Below are positions 6,180-11,606 of a stretch of 11,606 bases of DNA, piece after piece. Numbering within the stretch: position 1 is the stretch's first letter; each line of letters starts with the position of its first letter. Both the position numbers and the translations under genes were made by a program. Under the pieces are notes generated by a model, which did not search any database, had not been told where the DNA came from, and saw only the letters and a list, made by a program, of their open reading frames with translations. This stretch comes from VGPE01 sp031431395 (GTDB taxonomy: Bacteria > Chloroflexota > Limnocylindria > Limnocylindrales > CSP1-4): positions 1 to 11,606 of the forward strand of contig JANPDJ010000366.1 of the NCBI GenBank assembly GCA_031431395.1. The letters are read 5' to 3'.

Positions 6180-6811
6180 ATGTCGAAGCCCAGCGCCTCC
6201 GCGATCTCGGCCATCGGCCGGCCGGCCCACCACGCCGCGTAGTTCTCACCGGTGGAGAGGGATCGGGTCGCCACGTGATCCAGGTACAGGACGCCAAGCA
6301 GGTGATCGGTCTCGTGCTGCGCGATGCGGGCCGGCCAGCCTGTGAACATCCACGTCCGGGGCTCGCCGTGCTCGTCCAGCCCCTCCACCCGCACGGTCCG
6401 ATGGCGTCGCACGTAGCCGGTGAGTCGCGGAACGCTCAGGCAGCCCTCGAAGAAGCCTACGGGTCCGCGCTCGTCCGGGACGGGTACGAGGACCGGGTTC
6501 GCGAGAACCGTGAACGGAACAGCGCGCCGTTCCCGGCCGGCCAGATCGTCCGGCGTGAGGTGGCCCCAACGCTCGGGGCCATCGGACAGCACGGCGAGCT
6601 GGATCGATTCGCCGATCTGCGGGGCCGCCAGCCCAACCCCCGGCGCTGCCTCCATCGTGGCCCGCATCCGGAGGATGAGGCGCCGGACATCGGCCCGGTC
6701 CAGATCTCCGGGCGACAGCAGTTCGGCCGGGCGACGGAGGACCGGGTCGCCGCACCCGACGATGGGCAGCAGCTCGAGGTCCGCTGGCGGTTCCGACGTG
6801 TCGCTGGTCAC
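6170..6811 (-). CDS. def: Peptide deformylase
   Basis: Peptide deformylase removes the N-formyl group from nascent bacterial proteins with a metal centre. All three family motifs are present: motif I GVGLAAPQIG (58-67), motif II EGCLSVP (122-128, metal ligand Cys124) and motif III QHETDHLLG (165-173, ligands His166 and His170, catalytic Glu167). Thr168 is unusual, since most family members have Ile, Phe, Met or Leu there. An insert of about 25 residues between motifs I and II (roughly 75-100, polar and charged) and a 213-residue length make it larger than the common 170-190. I chose GTG 6811; GTG 6823, overlapping the upstream stop as TAGTG, is equally possible and would suggest translational coupling. 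The gene follows the PIG-L hydrolase on the same strand, probably in one operon. It may be an extra copy rather than the housekeeping one, as no fmt or other translation gene is nearby. Confidence 0.93.
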   Translation of the reverse strand: MTSDTSEPPADLELLPIVGCGDPVLRRPAELLSPGDLDRADVRRLILRMRATMEAAPGVGLAAPQIGESIQLAVLSDGPERWGHLTPDDLAGRERRAVPFTVLANPVLVPVPDERGPVGFFEGCLSVPRLTGYVRRHRTVRVEGLDEHGEPRTWMFTGWPARIAQHETDHLLGVLYLDHVATRSLSTGENYAAWWAGRPMAEIAEALGFDIDR

Positions 6812-6822
6812 GCCGGCCGCCA

Positions 6823-7731
6823 CTACTCGTCGCCGGCGACGGATTCGGGACGCGAGTCCAGGGAATCCGTGACGGGCATGGGCAGCCGCCACGAATAGCG
6901 GCCCATGATCTCGTGGTCCGAGTCACCCTGGCGTCGTTGCGCATACGCCCCGAACGGCAGGTGGTAGTGCACTTCCGCGTTCATGCGGATGAACCCTTCG
7001 CCGTACGCGACGCTCCCGCCGCCGAACGCGCCGTCGCCGGTCTCGATCCGCTTGCGGTTGTACGCCCCGGCGTAGCCCTGGCTGACCAGGCACTCCATGG
7101 CCGCGAACTTGCGGTCGATCACGTCCGTGATGTCCACGAACACGTCGTTCGTGTAGCCGCCGCGTGAATCCCACAGGCCGTTCCGGACACTGGCGCCGCC
7201 CTGACCGAAGAAGAAGACCTGCCCGACGCGGTGCGGCGGCGTTCGGTCACCCGGGTCCACGCTCCCGGCATACCCGATGGCATGCATGACGACCTGGCCG
7301 GCGACGGCGTGGTTCGCGGACACCCCGTCGTTCTCGAACGGGAAGTGGGTCAGCACGATGTCCGGGCGGAGCTCGCGCAGGAGCCTCGCCATGTCGCGGA
7401 TCGTGCCCCGCTCCACGAGCATGATCCCGTCGTCCACGCCCATGAACCGGACGTCCTTGACCCCCAGGATCCCGCACGCCGCGCGCACTTCGGCAGCCTT
7501 GACGTCCGCGCGCTCCGTGATCAACCCGCCCAGCTCCGTGGCGTCCGGGATCTCCTGGCGGTGGAACATCGCGTCGCTGATCACCGCGTCGTGGACTCGT
7601 GCGCCGTGCGTCAGACAGACGCCCGTCACGACATCTCCGCGTGCGGCGTGGTGCGCCATCGTGCCGCCGCTCTGGTCGAAGACGTCGGCGGGATGAGCCC
7701 CGATGGAAACGATGCGCAGCGGTTCAGGCAC
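6823..7731 (-). CDS. PIG-L/LmbE-family deacetylase-like protein with altered catalytic motif
   Basis: A 302-residue member of the zinc-dependent N-deacetylase family (MshB, LmbE, BshB, PIG-L), which removes acetyl or similar groups from amino sugars and related compounds. The N-terminal signature reads IGAHPADVFDQSGGT (10-24). In MshB-type enzymes the motif is HPDD, where His and the second Asp bind zinc and the first Asp is the general base. Here His13 and Asp16 remain but position 15 is Ala. The distal zinc His is probably His141 (DGVSANHAVAGQ). There is no signal peptide, so it is cytosolic. The start is GTG 7731, with AAGGGG 11 bases upstream, a slightly long spacing. The stop touches or nearly touches the deformylase start, so the pair is probably one operon. 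The reduced base may mean altered chemistry, a substitute base elsewhere, or a non-deacetylase role. Family membership is firm, substrate unknown. Confidence 0.9.
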   Translation of the reverse strand: MPEPLRIVSIGAHPADVFDQSGGTMAHHAARGDVVTGVCLTHGARVHDAVISDAMFHRQEIPDATELGGLITERADVKAAEVRAACGILGVKDVRFMGVDDGIMLVERGTIRDMARLLRELRPDIVLTHFPFENDGVSANHAVAGQVVMHAIGYAGSVDPGDRTPPHRVGQVFFFGQGGASVRNGLWDSRGGYTNDVFVDITDVIDRKFAAMECLVSQGYAGAYNRKRIETGDGAFGGGSVAYGEGFIRMNAEVHYHLPFGAYAQRRQGDSDHEIMGRYSWRLPMPVTDSLDSRPESVAGDE

Positions 7732-8041
7732 CTGACGAACGACCCCTTCCGATCGGCGGCCGCGAGTGCGGCGCCCTTACGGTCGCAACGATACGTGTCC
7801 AGCTCCGTCGCCGGAGCCGGACCGGCGGCCCGTGTCCGCCCCGGCGGCTGGATGCCGGCCCGGCGGCCGGAGCCTTCGCCTCCTCGGGCGCCGGAGTGGA
7901 GCGCCAGATACGTGGCAGTGAAGCCAGGGCCGGTACCTTGGGGCCCCGGTCGTCCCCCGGACCGGATCACACTCGCCGCCAGTCGTGTCCGCGCACGACG
8001 CCCAGCATTCCGCCGGATTCCCCGCCGGGAGGTGAGACGCC
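7732..8041. other. 310-base divergent intergenic region, no convincing gene
   Basis: This is the only gene-free stretch over 300 bases. Short open frames here have arginine/proline-rich, low-information translations and no ribosome sites, so I call none. What can be seen: an octamer GATACGTG repeated at 7790-7797 and 7907-7914; a minus-strand TATCGT (7793-7788) that could be a -10 for the PIG-L operon; a plus-strand TACCTT (7934-7939) that could be a -10 for the gene at 8042; and a perfect six-pair inverted repeat CCGGTC/GACCGG (7946-7951 and 7960-7965). None is strong alone, but the region must hold the promoters of both flanking transcripts. Confidence 0.5.
8028..8035 (+). promoter_or_regulatory. 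Strong Shine-Dalgarno for the membrane-anchored propeller gene
   Basis: GGAGGTGA, near-perfect anti-16S complement, with a six-base spacer to ATG 8042. It is the best ribosome site in the window and settles the start. Confidence 0.85.
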
Positions 8042-9208
8042 ATGTTCGGGCAAGGTTCGGTTCAGCGGCGGCGCGCGCCGCTCACTCTCGTGACGGTCGG
8101 TGTAACGGCCGTAGTGGTCGCGCTGGTGGTGCAGCGCGGCGGCGCTGGCGCCCCAGGCCCATCCGAGGCCGGGGGATCTGCCGGCGCACCGGCCGCGTCG
8201 ACGTCGGCCACGTCGACTTCCGCCGCGCCCATCTCGACCGCGTTGCCGGACGGCCTGCAGGACCGCGGCTGGATCGCGGAGATCGGCGTCCAGCGTTGGG
8301 CCGCAGGCTCGCTGACCGGCCGGGTCGTCCTGCTTCCGCCGGGCGAGATCGCCCTGACTGCCACGGCGGACAACGTCGTCAGCGTGCGGTACGGCCCAGG
8401 AGGTCGGTCGTCCACCGTCCGGGTGCGCGACCTCACGGGCGGACGATTGCGAGCGTCCGTGGATCGTCCAGGGACGGTATCGAGCGCCGCGGTCGCCGGC
8501 GACATGGTCTACGTCACCGGCGACGACGGGACCGGCGGCGGTTCGGACGCCGGCGTCCAGGCGATCTCCCTGGCTGATGGCTCCGTTCACGACGTGATCC
8601 CCGCGGGACCATCGCCCGCGGATGCCACGGGGCCGGTGACACGTTCACAACTGCGGCTGGACCCACCGGGCAGGATCCTGGGCTCTGCGCTCTGCACGGG
8701 CGACCGGTGCACCGTGGACCTCGTGAACCTGGCATCCGGCCTCCGGACTACGCCGATCCGCAACGGCCACGGGTTTCTCGTCGCCCTCACGGATCGCGTG
8801 ATCTACCTCGCCGATGACACCCTGACCACCCTGGATGCCCTGGACGCCGTTACGGGCGAACTGCGCTGGCAGCTGGCCGACGTCCAGCTCAGCGGGGTCC
8901 TGCCCACGTCAGACGGATCACGGGTGGTCCTCTCGTACCTCCCGGGCCACGTTGCCGGCTCTCCCGTGTTCACACTGGCCTCGGCCGATGCAGCGACCGG
9001 GGTGCTCCAGGTGCTGCTCCAGCGCCCCGCGGACACGGACGTTCCCACGTTCTACCCGAACCTGTCCGGCGACCGGTTCGCCGTCATCGGCGGCGGCGGA
9101 ACGCTGGGCGAATGGCTCGGCGGAAGCCGCGGACGGGCAGCCCTGACCCTCGTGGACACGCGGAGTGGGGCCCTCAGCACAAATGCCGTGAGCATCGCCG
9201 CGCCCTGA
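8042..9208 (+). CDS. Membrane-anchored extracytoplasmic protein, probable beta-propeller
   Basis: 388 residues. A basic N-terminus (QRRR, 8-11) precedes one hydrophobic segment (about 13-30, LTLVTVGVTAVVVALVV) and then a Gly/Ala/Ser/Thr-rich linker (about 32-68). This is a signal-anchor layout with the bulk outside the cell. The remainder is rich in repeated strand motifs of the PQQ/WD-like type: VRVRDLTGG, VYVTGDDG, AISLADGSVH, IYLADDTLTTLDALDAVTGELRW, VLSYLPG, LTLVDTRSG. Each alternates a hydrophobic strand with a D/G turn, as in propeller blades that print values for a solute-binding or sensor domain. Two cysteines (ALCTGDRC, about 221-226) could form a disulfide. I do not recognise a specific family or catalytic residue. 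It precedes another exported protein on the same strand across 123 bases, and both may belong to cell-envelope physiology. Confidence 0.75.
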   Translation: MFGQGSVQRRRAPLTLVTVGVTAVVVALVVQRGGAGAPGPSEAGGSAGAPAASTSATSTSAAPISTALPDGLQDRGWIAEIGVQRWAAGSLTGRVVLLPPGEIALTATADNVVSVRYGPGGRSSTVRVRDLTGGRLRASVDRPGTVSSAAVAGDMVYVTGDDGTGGGSDAGVQAISLADGSVHDVIPAGPSPADATGPVTRSQLRLDPPGRILGSALCTGDRCTVDLVNLASGLRTTPIRNGHGFLVALTDRVIYLADDTLTTLDALDAVTGELRWQLADVQLSGVLPTSDGSRVVLSYLPGHVAGSPVFTLASADAATGVLQVLLQRPADTDVPTFYPNLSGDRFAVIGGGGTLGEWLGGSRGRAALTLVDTRSGALSTNAVSIAAP

Positions 9209-9236
9209 TCGGTTCGTCGTGGTCACCCGCCGTGCG

Positions 9237-9259
9237 GTGCTGGAACCCCAGTCCAGCAC
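9237..9259. terminator. Strong hairpin downstream of the propeller gene
   Basis: GTGCTGGA (9237-9244) and TCCAGCAC (9252-9259) form a perfect eight-pair stem with a seven-base loop, 28 bases past the TGA at 9208. It could attenuate or end the upstream transcript, but no T run follows. Its right arm is repeated twice more in the adjoining tandem repeat, so alternative pairings are possible. Confidence 0.45.
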
Positions 9260-9296
9260 GGCCGCAGTCCAGCACGGCCGCAGTCCAGCACCGCCG
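9249..9296 (+). repeat. Three tandem copies of a 16-base unit
   Basis: The unit CAGTCCAGCACGGCCG occurs exactly at 9249-9264 and 9265-9280, and with one change (G to C at 9292) at 9281-9296. Copies are back to back with no spacer. It lies in the 123-base gap before the protease gene and ends 26 bases before its Shine-Dalgarno. It may be a protein-binding array or simply replication slippage. Confidence 0.9.
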
Positions 9297-9322
9297 GATC
9301 CCGCGGCGCGCCGGCCGCTCCC

Positions 9323-9327
9323 AGGAG
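9323..9327 (+). promoter_or_regulatory. Ribosome binding site of the secreted protease gene
   Basis: AGGAG followed by a four-base spacer and ATG 9332. The spacing is short but usable, and it places the start exactly before a good signal peptide. Confidence 0.65.
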
Positions 9328-9331
9328 ACCC

Positions 9332-10363
9332 ATGCGCATCTTCGCCTCGATTGCTCTTGCCCTCGTCAGTGTCCTCATCCTCGCCGGGCCGGTGGCCGCG
9401 CACGACCCAACGTCGGGCGCCATCGCCGAGTACCCGCCCGGAACCTCGCTGTCGTACCGGTTCGGCGGGACGGGCTACCCCTCGTGGGTGCAGTCCGCCA
9501 GCCAGGCGGCCCTGGGACCGGACTGGACCTCCTCCTCGTTCAACAACGCGCGCCTGCCGTCGTTCTCGTACAGCGCGAGCGGCAGCGGGACCGTGTCCTA
9601 CAGCTCATCCACCGCGTCACCCTGTGGCACGGGCAACACGCAATGGCTCCAGTGCGCCAGCAATTGGGGCTCCTCCGCCTGGCGCATCTACATCCGCAAC
9701 TTCAGTGGCGCGCCCTACGGTTCCTGGACCTGGTGCAACATCTCGTTCTCGGGCACCTGCTGGGACGTGGAGCGTGCCCTGCTGCACGAGACGGAGCACG
9801 TCACGATGGGGATCAACAGCCACGATGCACAGGGCGAGAGCAACACGATCATGGGATCGGCTTCGCCCTGGTATCCCAATACGGGCTGGAACACCCACCA
9901 CATCCAGCGGTGTGACGAATCGGCCGCCCAGCTGGTGACCGGCCTCGGATCCGCGTACGGTCCGCTCGGGGAGTGCTTTGATCATGTCTCCGGACACGGC
10001 GTCGCGGGCCTCGTCCCATCCCTGACCAATGCCACCGCCTCGGTCAGGACCTGCCTTTCCCAGGTCGCCTACCTCTCCGGCTCCTTCGGGATCGCGCCGG
10101 ACAGCCGCTACCGGGCTCTCGCCGGCCAGAGCCTGGCCGGACGTACGGTGTGGTTTGACCGCAAACTGCACTCGGCCACCACGTGGACACTGAACGTCGC
10201 GTCGGCAGTCACGGGCACAGCCGGCACCAACTGGTCACGGGGTTTCTCCACCGGATCCACCACCACGATCACCTACGACATCCGCCCGCACACGGGTTCG
10301 GAGGCCGGACTGGACCCGGCCACGGCACCCATCGTCGCCGTGACCTGGGGCATCACCTGCTGA
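9332..10363 (+). CDS. Secreted metzincin-like zinc metalloprotease
   Basis: 343 residues. A Sec signal peptide (1-23: basic start, hydrophobic core ALALVSVLILAG, then PVAA before His24) exports it, and no later membrane segment is seen. The zinc motif HETEH is at 152-156, with catalytic Glu153. It is followed by Gly160, His164-Asp165, and NTIMG (171-175), which resembles the metzincin Met-turn. The helix after it (HHIQRCDESAAQLV, 189-202) resembles the one that ends matrixin domains. Classical metzincins read HExxHxxGxxH; here the spacing to Gly and to the third ligand is longer by one and two residues. Eight cysteines (98, 108, 135, 143, 194, 215, 241, 343) could form four disulfides, as expected outside the cell. 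The C-terminal 120 residues look like a beta-rich accessory domain. Protease activity is inferred from the motif; the natural substrate is unknown. Confidence 0.8.
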   Translation: MRIFASIALALVSVLILAGPVAAHDPTSGAIAEYPPGTSLSYRFGGTGYPSWVQSASQAALGPDWTSSSFNNARLPSFSYSASGSGTVSYSSSTASPCGTGNTQWLQCASNWGSSAWRIYIRNFSGAPYGSWTWCNISFSGTCWDVERALLHETEHVTMGINSHDAQGESNTIMGSASPWYPNTGWNTHHIQRCDESAAQLVTGLGSAYGPLGECFDHVSGHGVAGLVPSLTNATASVRTCLSQVAYLSGSFGIAPDSRYRALAGQSLAGRTVWFDRKLHSATTWTLNVASAVTGTAGTNWSRGFSTGSTTTITYDIRPHTGSEAGLDPATAPIVAVTWGITC

Positions 10364-10392
10364 GCGACCGCGGGCGGCCCGTCGACGCCCGC

Positions 10393-10398
10393 TATGCT
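10393..10398 (+). promoter_or_regulatory. Candidate -10 box for a leaderless LDH2-family transcript
   Basis: TATGCT sits nine bases before ATG 10408, which lacks a Shine-Dalgarno. Transcription would begin at or beside the start codon. A matching -35 is not visible. The layout copies that of the zinc dehydrogenase at 4995. Confidence 0.4.
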
Positions 10399-10407
10399 CT
10401 TTCGCCG

Positions 10408-11606
10408 ATGCCGCTCTACGACGATCCGCCGAACGGCCTTCGCATGGCCGCCGATCCGCTCCAGCGCTGGACCCAGGCGCTCGCGGAGCGGATCGGCACG
10501 CCGCCGGACGTGGCGGCGGACGTCGCGGAGGTCCTGGTCGCCTCGGATCTCCGCGGCATCGCGTCCCACGGAACTGCCCGGCTGCCGCAGTACGTCGCGC
10601 TTGCCGAGACGCACACCATGGACCCGGCAGCGCGCCCGGTGAAGGAGCGGGGCCGTCCCGGCATCACGCTCTTCGATGCCCGCAACGGTTGGGGTCATCA
10701 CGCCGGACGTGTGGCGATGGATGACGCGATCGAGCGAGCGATGACACTCGGCACGGCCATCTCCGTCGTCCGCAACAGCAACCACTACGGAATCGCCGGC
10801 TGGTACGCGATGCGGGCGGCCGAGGGGGGCCTGATCGGCATGAGCCTGACCAATACGTCGCCGCTCGTGGCACCGACCCGGGCGCGCATCCCCATGCTGG
10901 GCACCAACCCCATCGCCTTCGCGGCGCCGGCCGGTCGCTTCGGCATCTTCAGCCTGGACATGGCCACCAGCACGATCCCCCGCGGCCGGATCGAAGTTGC
11001 CGCACGACGGGGCGAGGCCCTGCTGCCTCAGTGGGCCATCGGGCCGGATGGGTTGCCGGCGACCACGCCTGAGGAAGCACTCGCCGGGGCGCTCCAGCCG
11101 CTGGGCGGCACGGAGGAATCGGCCGGCTACAAGGGCTACGGCCTCGCGCTGCTCGTGGAGATCCTGACGGGCGTCCTGGCCGGCGCGGCCTTCGGGCCGA
11201 ATGTGATCGGCCTCTTCTCCACGGAGGCCAAGAGCGACCTTGGGCAGTGGTACCTCGCCATCGACCCCGGGGCCATCGGCGACCCGGCCGCCTTCGAAGA
11301 GCGGCTGGAACGCCTGCTGGAGCAACTCACCGACGCACCGCTGATCCCCAATGCCCCCGGACCGGTGCTCTGGCCCGGCCAGCCGGAAGCCGAACGGGCC
11401 GAACGGTCCAGGAGGGACGGCATCGTGATCGACCGCGAGCATCACGCGAATCTGCTCGCCCTCGCCAGGAGGTTGGACGTGCCCCTGCCCGAACTGCGGG
11501 CGCGGCTGATCCAACGCTGGCTGTCGCTGGGGCTTAGCCGGGCAGCGGCGACCCGGCGGGCTGAAAGCAACGACATTCCCAATGCCGCCCGGGCCGAGCG
11601 ACACGA
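10408..11606 (+). CDS. Malate/L-lactate dehydrogenase (LDH2) family oxidoreductase, 3' end outside window
   Basis: At least 399 residues, open at the right edge. The LDH2/YlbC family reduces 2-oxo acids or cyclic imines with NAD(P)H and includes malate, sulfolactate, ureidoglycolate, 2,3-diketogulonate and piperideine/pyrroline-2-carboxylate enzymes. Signatures seen: SDLRGIASHGTARLPQY (46-62, catalytic-type His54), NSNHYGIAGWYA (123-134), TNTSPLVAPT then LGTNPIAFAAP (148-174), DMATSTIPRGRIE (184-196), PQWAIGPDGLPATTPEEAL (207-225) and GYKGYGLALLVEILTG (240-255). The family core ends near residue 360. The frame then runs on for at least 39 more residues (about 361-399, Arg/Ala-rich) with no stop yet, unlike most relatives of about 330-370. 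ATG 10408 has no SD; a TATGCT nine bases upstream suggests leaderless expression. Family is sure, substrate is not. It is not in an obvious operon with the protease upstream. Confidence 0.88.
   Translation, partial: MPLYDDPPNGLRMAADPLQRWTQALAERIGTPPDVAADVAEVLVASDLRGIASHGTARLPQYVALAETHTMDPAARPVKERGRPGITLFDARNGWGHHAGRVAMDDAIERAMTLGTAISVVRNSNHYGIAGWYAMRAAEGGLIGMSLTNTSPLVAPTRARIPMLGTNPIAFAAPAGRFGIFSLDMATSTIPRGRIEVAARRGEALLPQWAIGPDGLPATTPEEALAGALQPLGGTEESAGYKGYGLALLVEILTGVLAGAAFGPNVIGLFSTEAKSDLGQWYLAIDPGAIGDPAAFEERLERLLEQLTDAPLIPNAPGPVLWPGQPEAERAERSRRDGIVIDREHHANLLALARRLDVPLPELRARLIQRWLSLGLSRAAATRRAESNDIPNAARAERH

Noticed and set aside
4866..6233. Minus-strand open frame of 455 residues
   Set aside because: It is antisense to the zinc dehydrogenase, whose eight zinc ligands and Rossmann motif prove the plus-strand frame.
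7231..8577. Plus-strand open frame of 448 residues spanning the intergenic region
   Set aside because: It covers two real genes in other frames. The part within 7732-8041 is Arg/Pro-rich and has no ribosome site or domain.
9249..9296. CRISPR array
   Set aside because: The repeats are only 16 bases, directly abutting, without spacers, and no cas gene is nearby.
10273..11604. Long minus-strand open frame of 443 residues
   Set aside because: It is antisense to the LDH2-family gene, which has a complete set of family motifs. The translation is Arg/Gly/His-rich with no recognisable domain, as is common for antisense frames in GC-rich genes.

Overview
The window is GC-rich DNA, about two thirds G+C by eye. 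All genes are bacterial in style: compact, with several Shine-Dalgarno (SD)-led GTG starts and short intergenic gaps. It looks chromosomal, from an environmental high-GC lineage. A soil or freshwater Chloroflexota or a deep actinobacterial-type genome would fit the mix of a Hyp maturation gene, a PIG-L hydrolase, a pentapeptide protein, possible leaderless starts and an 8-Cys secreted zincin. I cannot fix the phylum from sequence alone. I see no rRNA, tRNA, CRISPR array, insertion sequence or phage gene.

Layout. (1) 1-324 is the C-terminal end of HypE, a [NiFe]-hydrogenase maturation protein, with its terminal PRIC motif. (2) 343-1492, minus strand, holds a 99-residue protein of unknown function and, upstream of it, a pentapeptide-repeat protein. 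(3) 1538-6104 reads as a small-molecule catabolic block. It has a divergent DHDPS/NAL-type lyase (+), a convergent two-gene operon (-) of an amidohydrolase and a second DHDPS/NAL-type lyase, and a divergently transcribed zinc alcohol dehydrogenase (+). (4) 6170-7731, minus strand, is a PIG-L/LmbE-type hydrolase followed by a peptide deformylase. (5) 7732-8041 is a 310-base divergent spacer without a convincing gene. (6) 8042-10363, plus strand, encodes two exported proteins: a membrane-anchored probable beta-propeller and a secreted metzincin-like protease with four possible disulfides. A three-copy 16-base tandem repeat and a strong hairpin lie between them. (7) 10408 to the window end is a malate/L-lactate dehydrogenase-family (LDH2) oxidoreductase that is still open at the edge and already longer than usual.

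How the genes may work together. The amidohydrolase, the two lyases, the zinc dehydrogenase and perhaps the LDH2-type enzyme could form a degradative pathway: C-N bond hydrolysis, then aldol or Schiff-base chemistry on a 2-oxo acid, then redox steps. Three of these families show changes at normally catalytic positions here. The amidohydrolase has HxxY in place of HxxE, the first lyase has Trp and Asp at relay and substrate positions, and the PIG-L protein has HPAD in place of HPDD. Either the chemistry is non-standard or these are specialised subfamilies. The pathway and its substrate are inference; the residues are seen directly. No single element is proof of a wholly new system.
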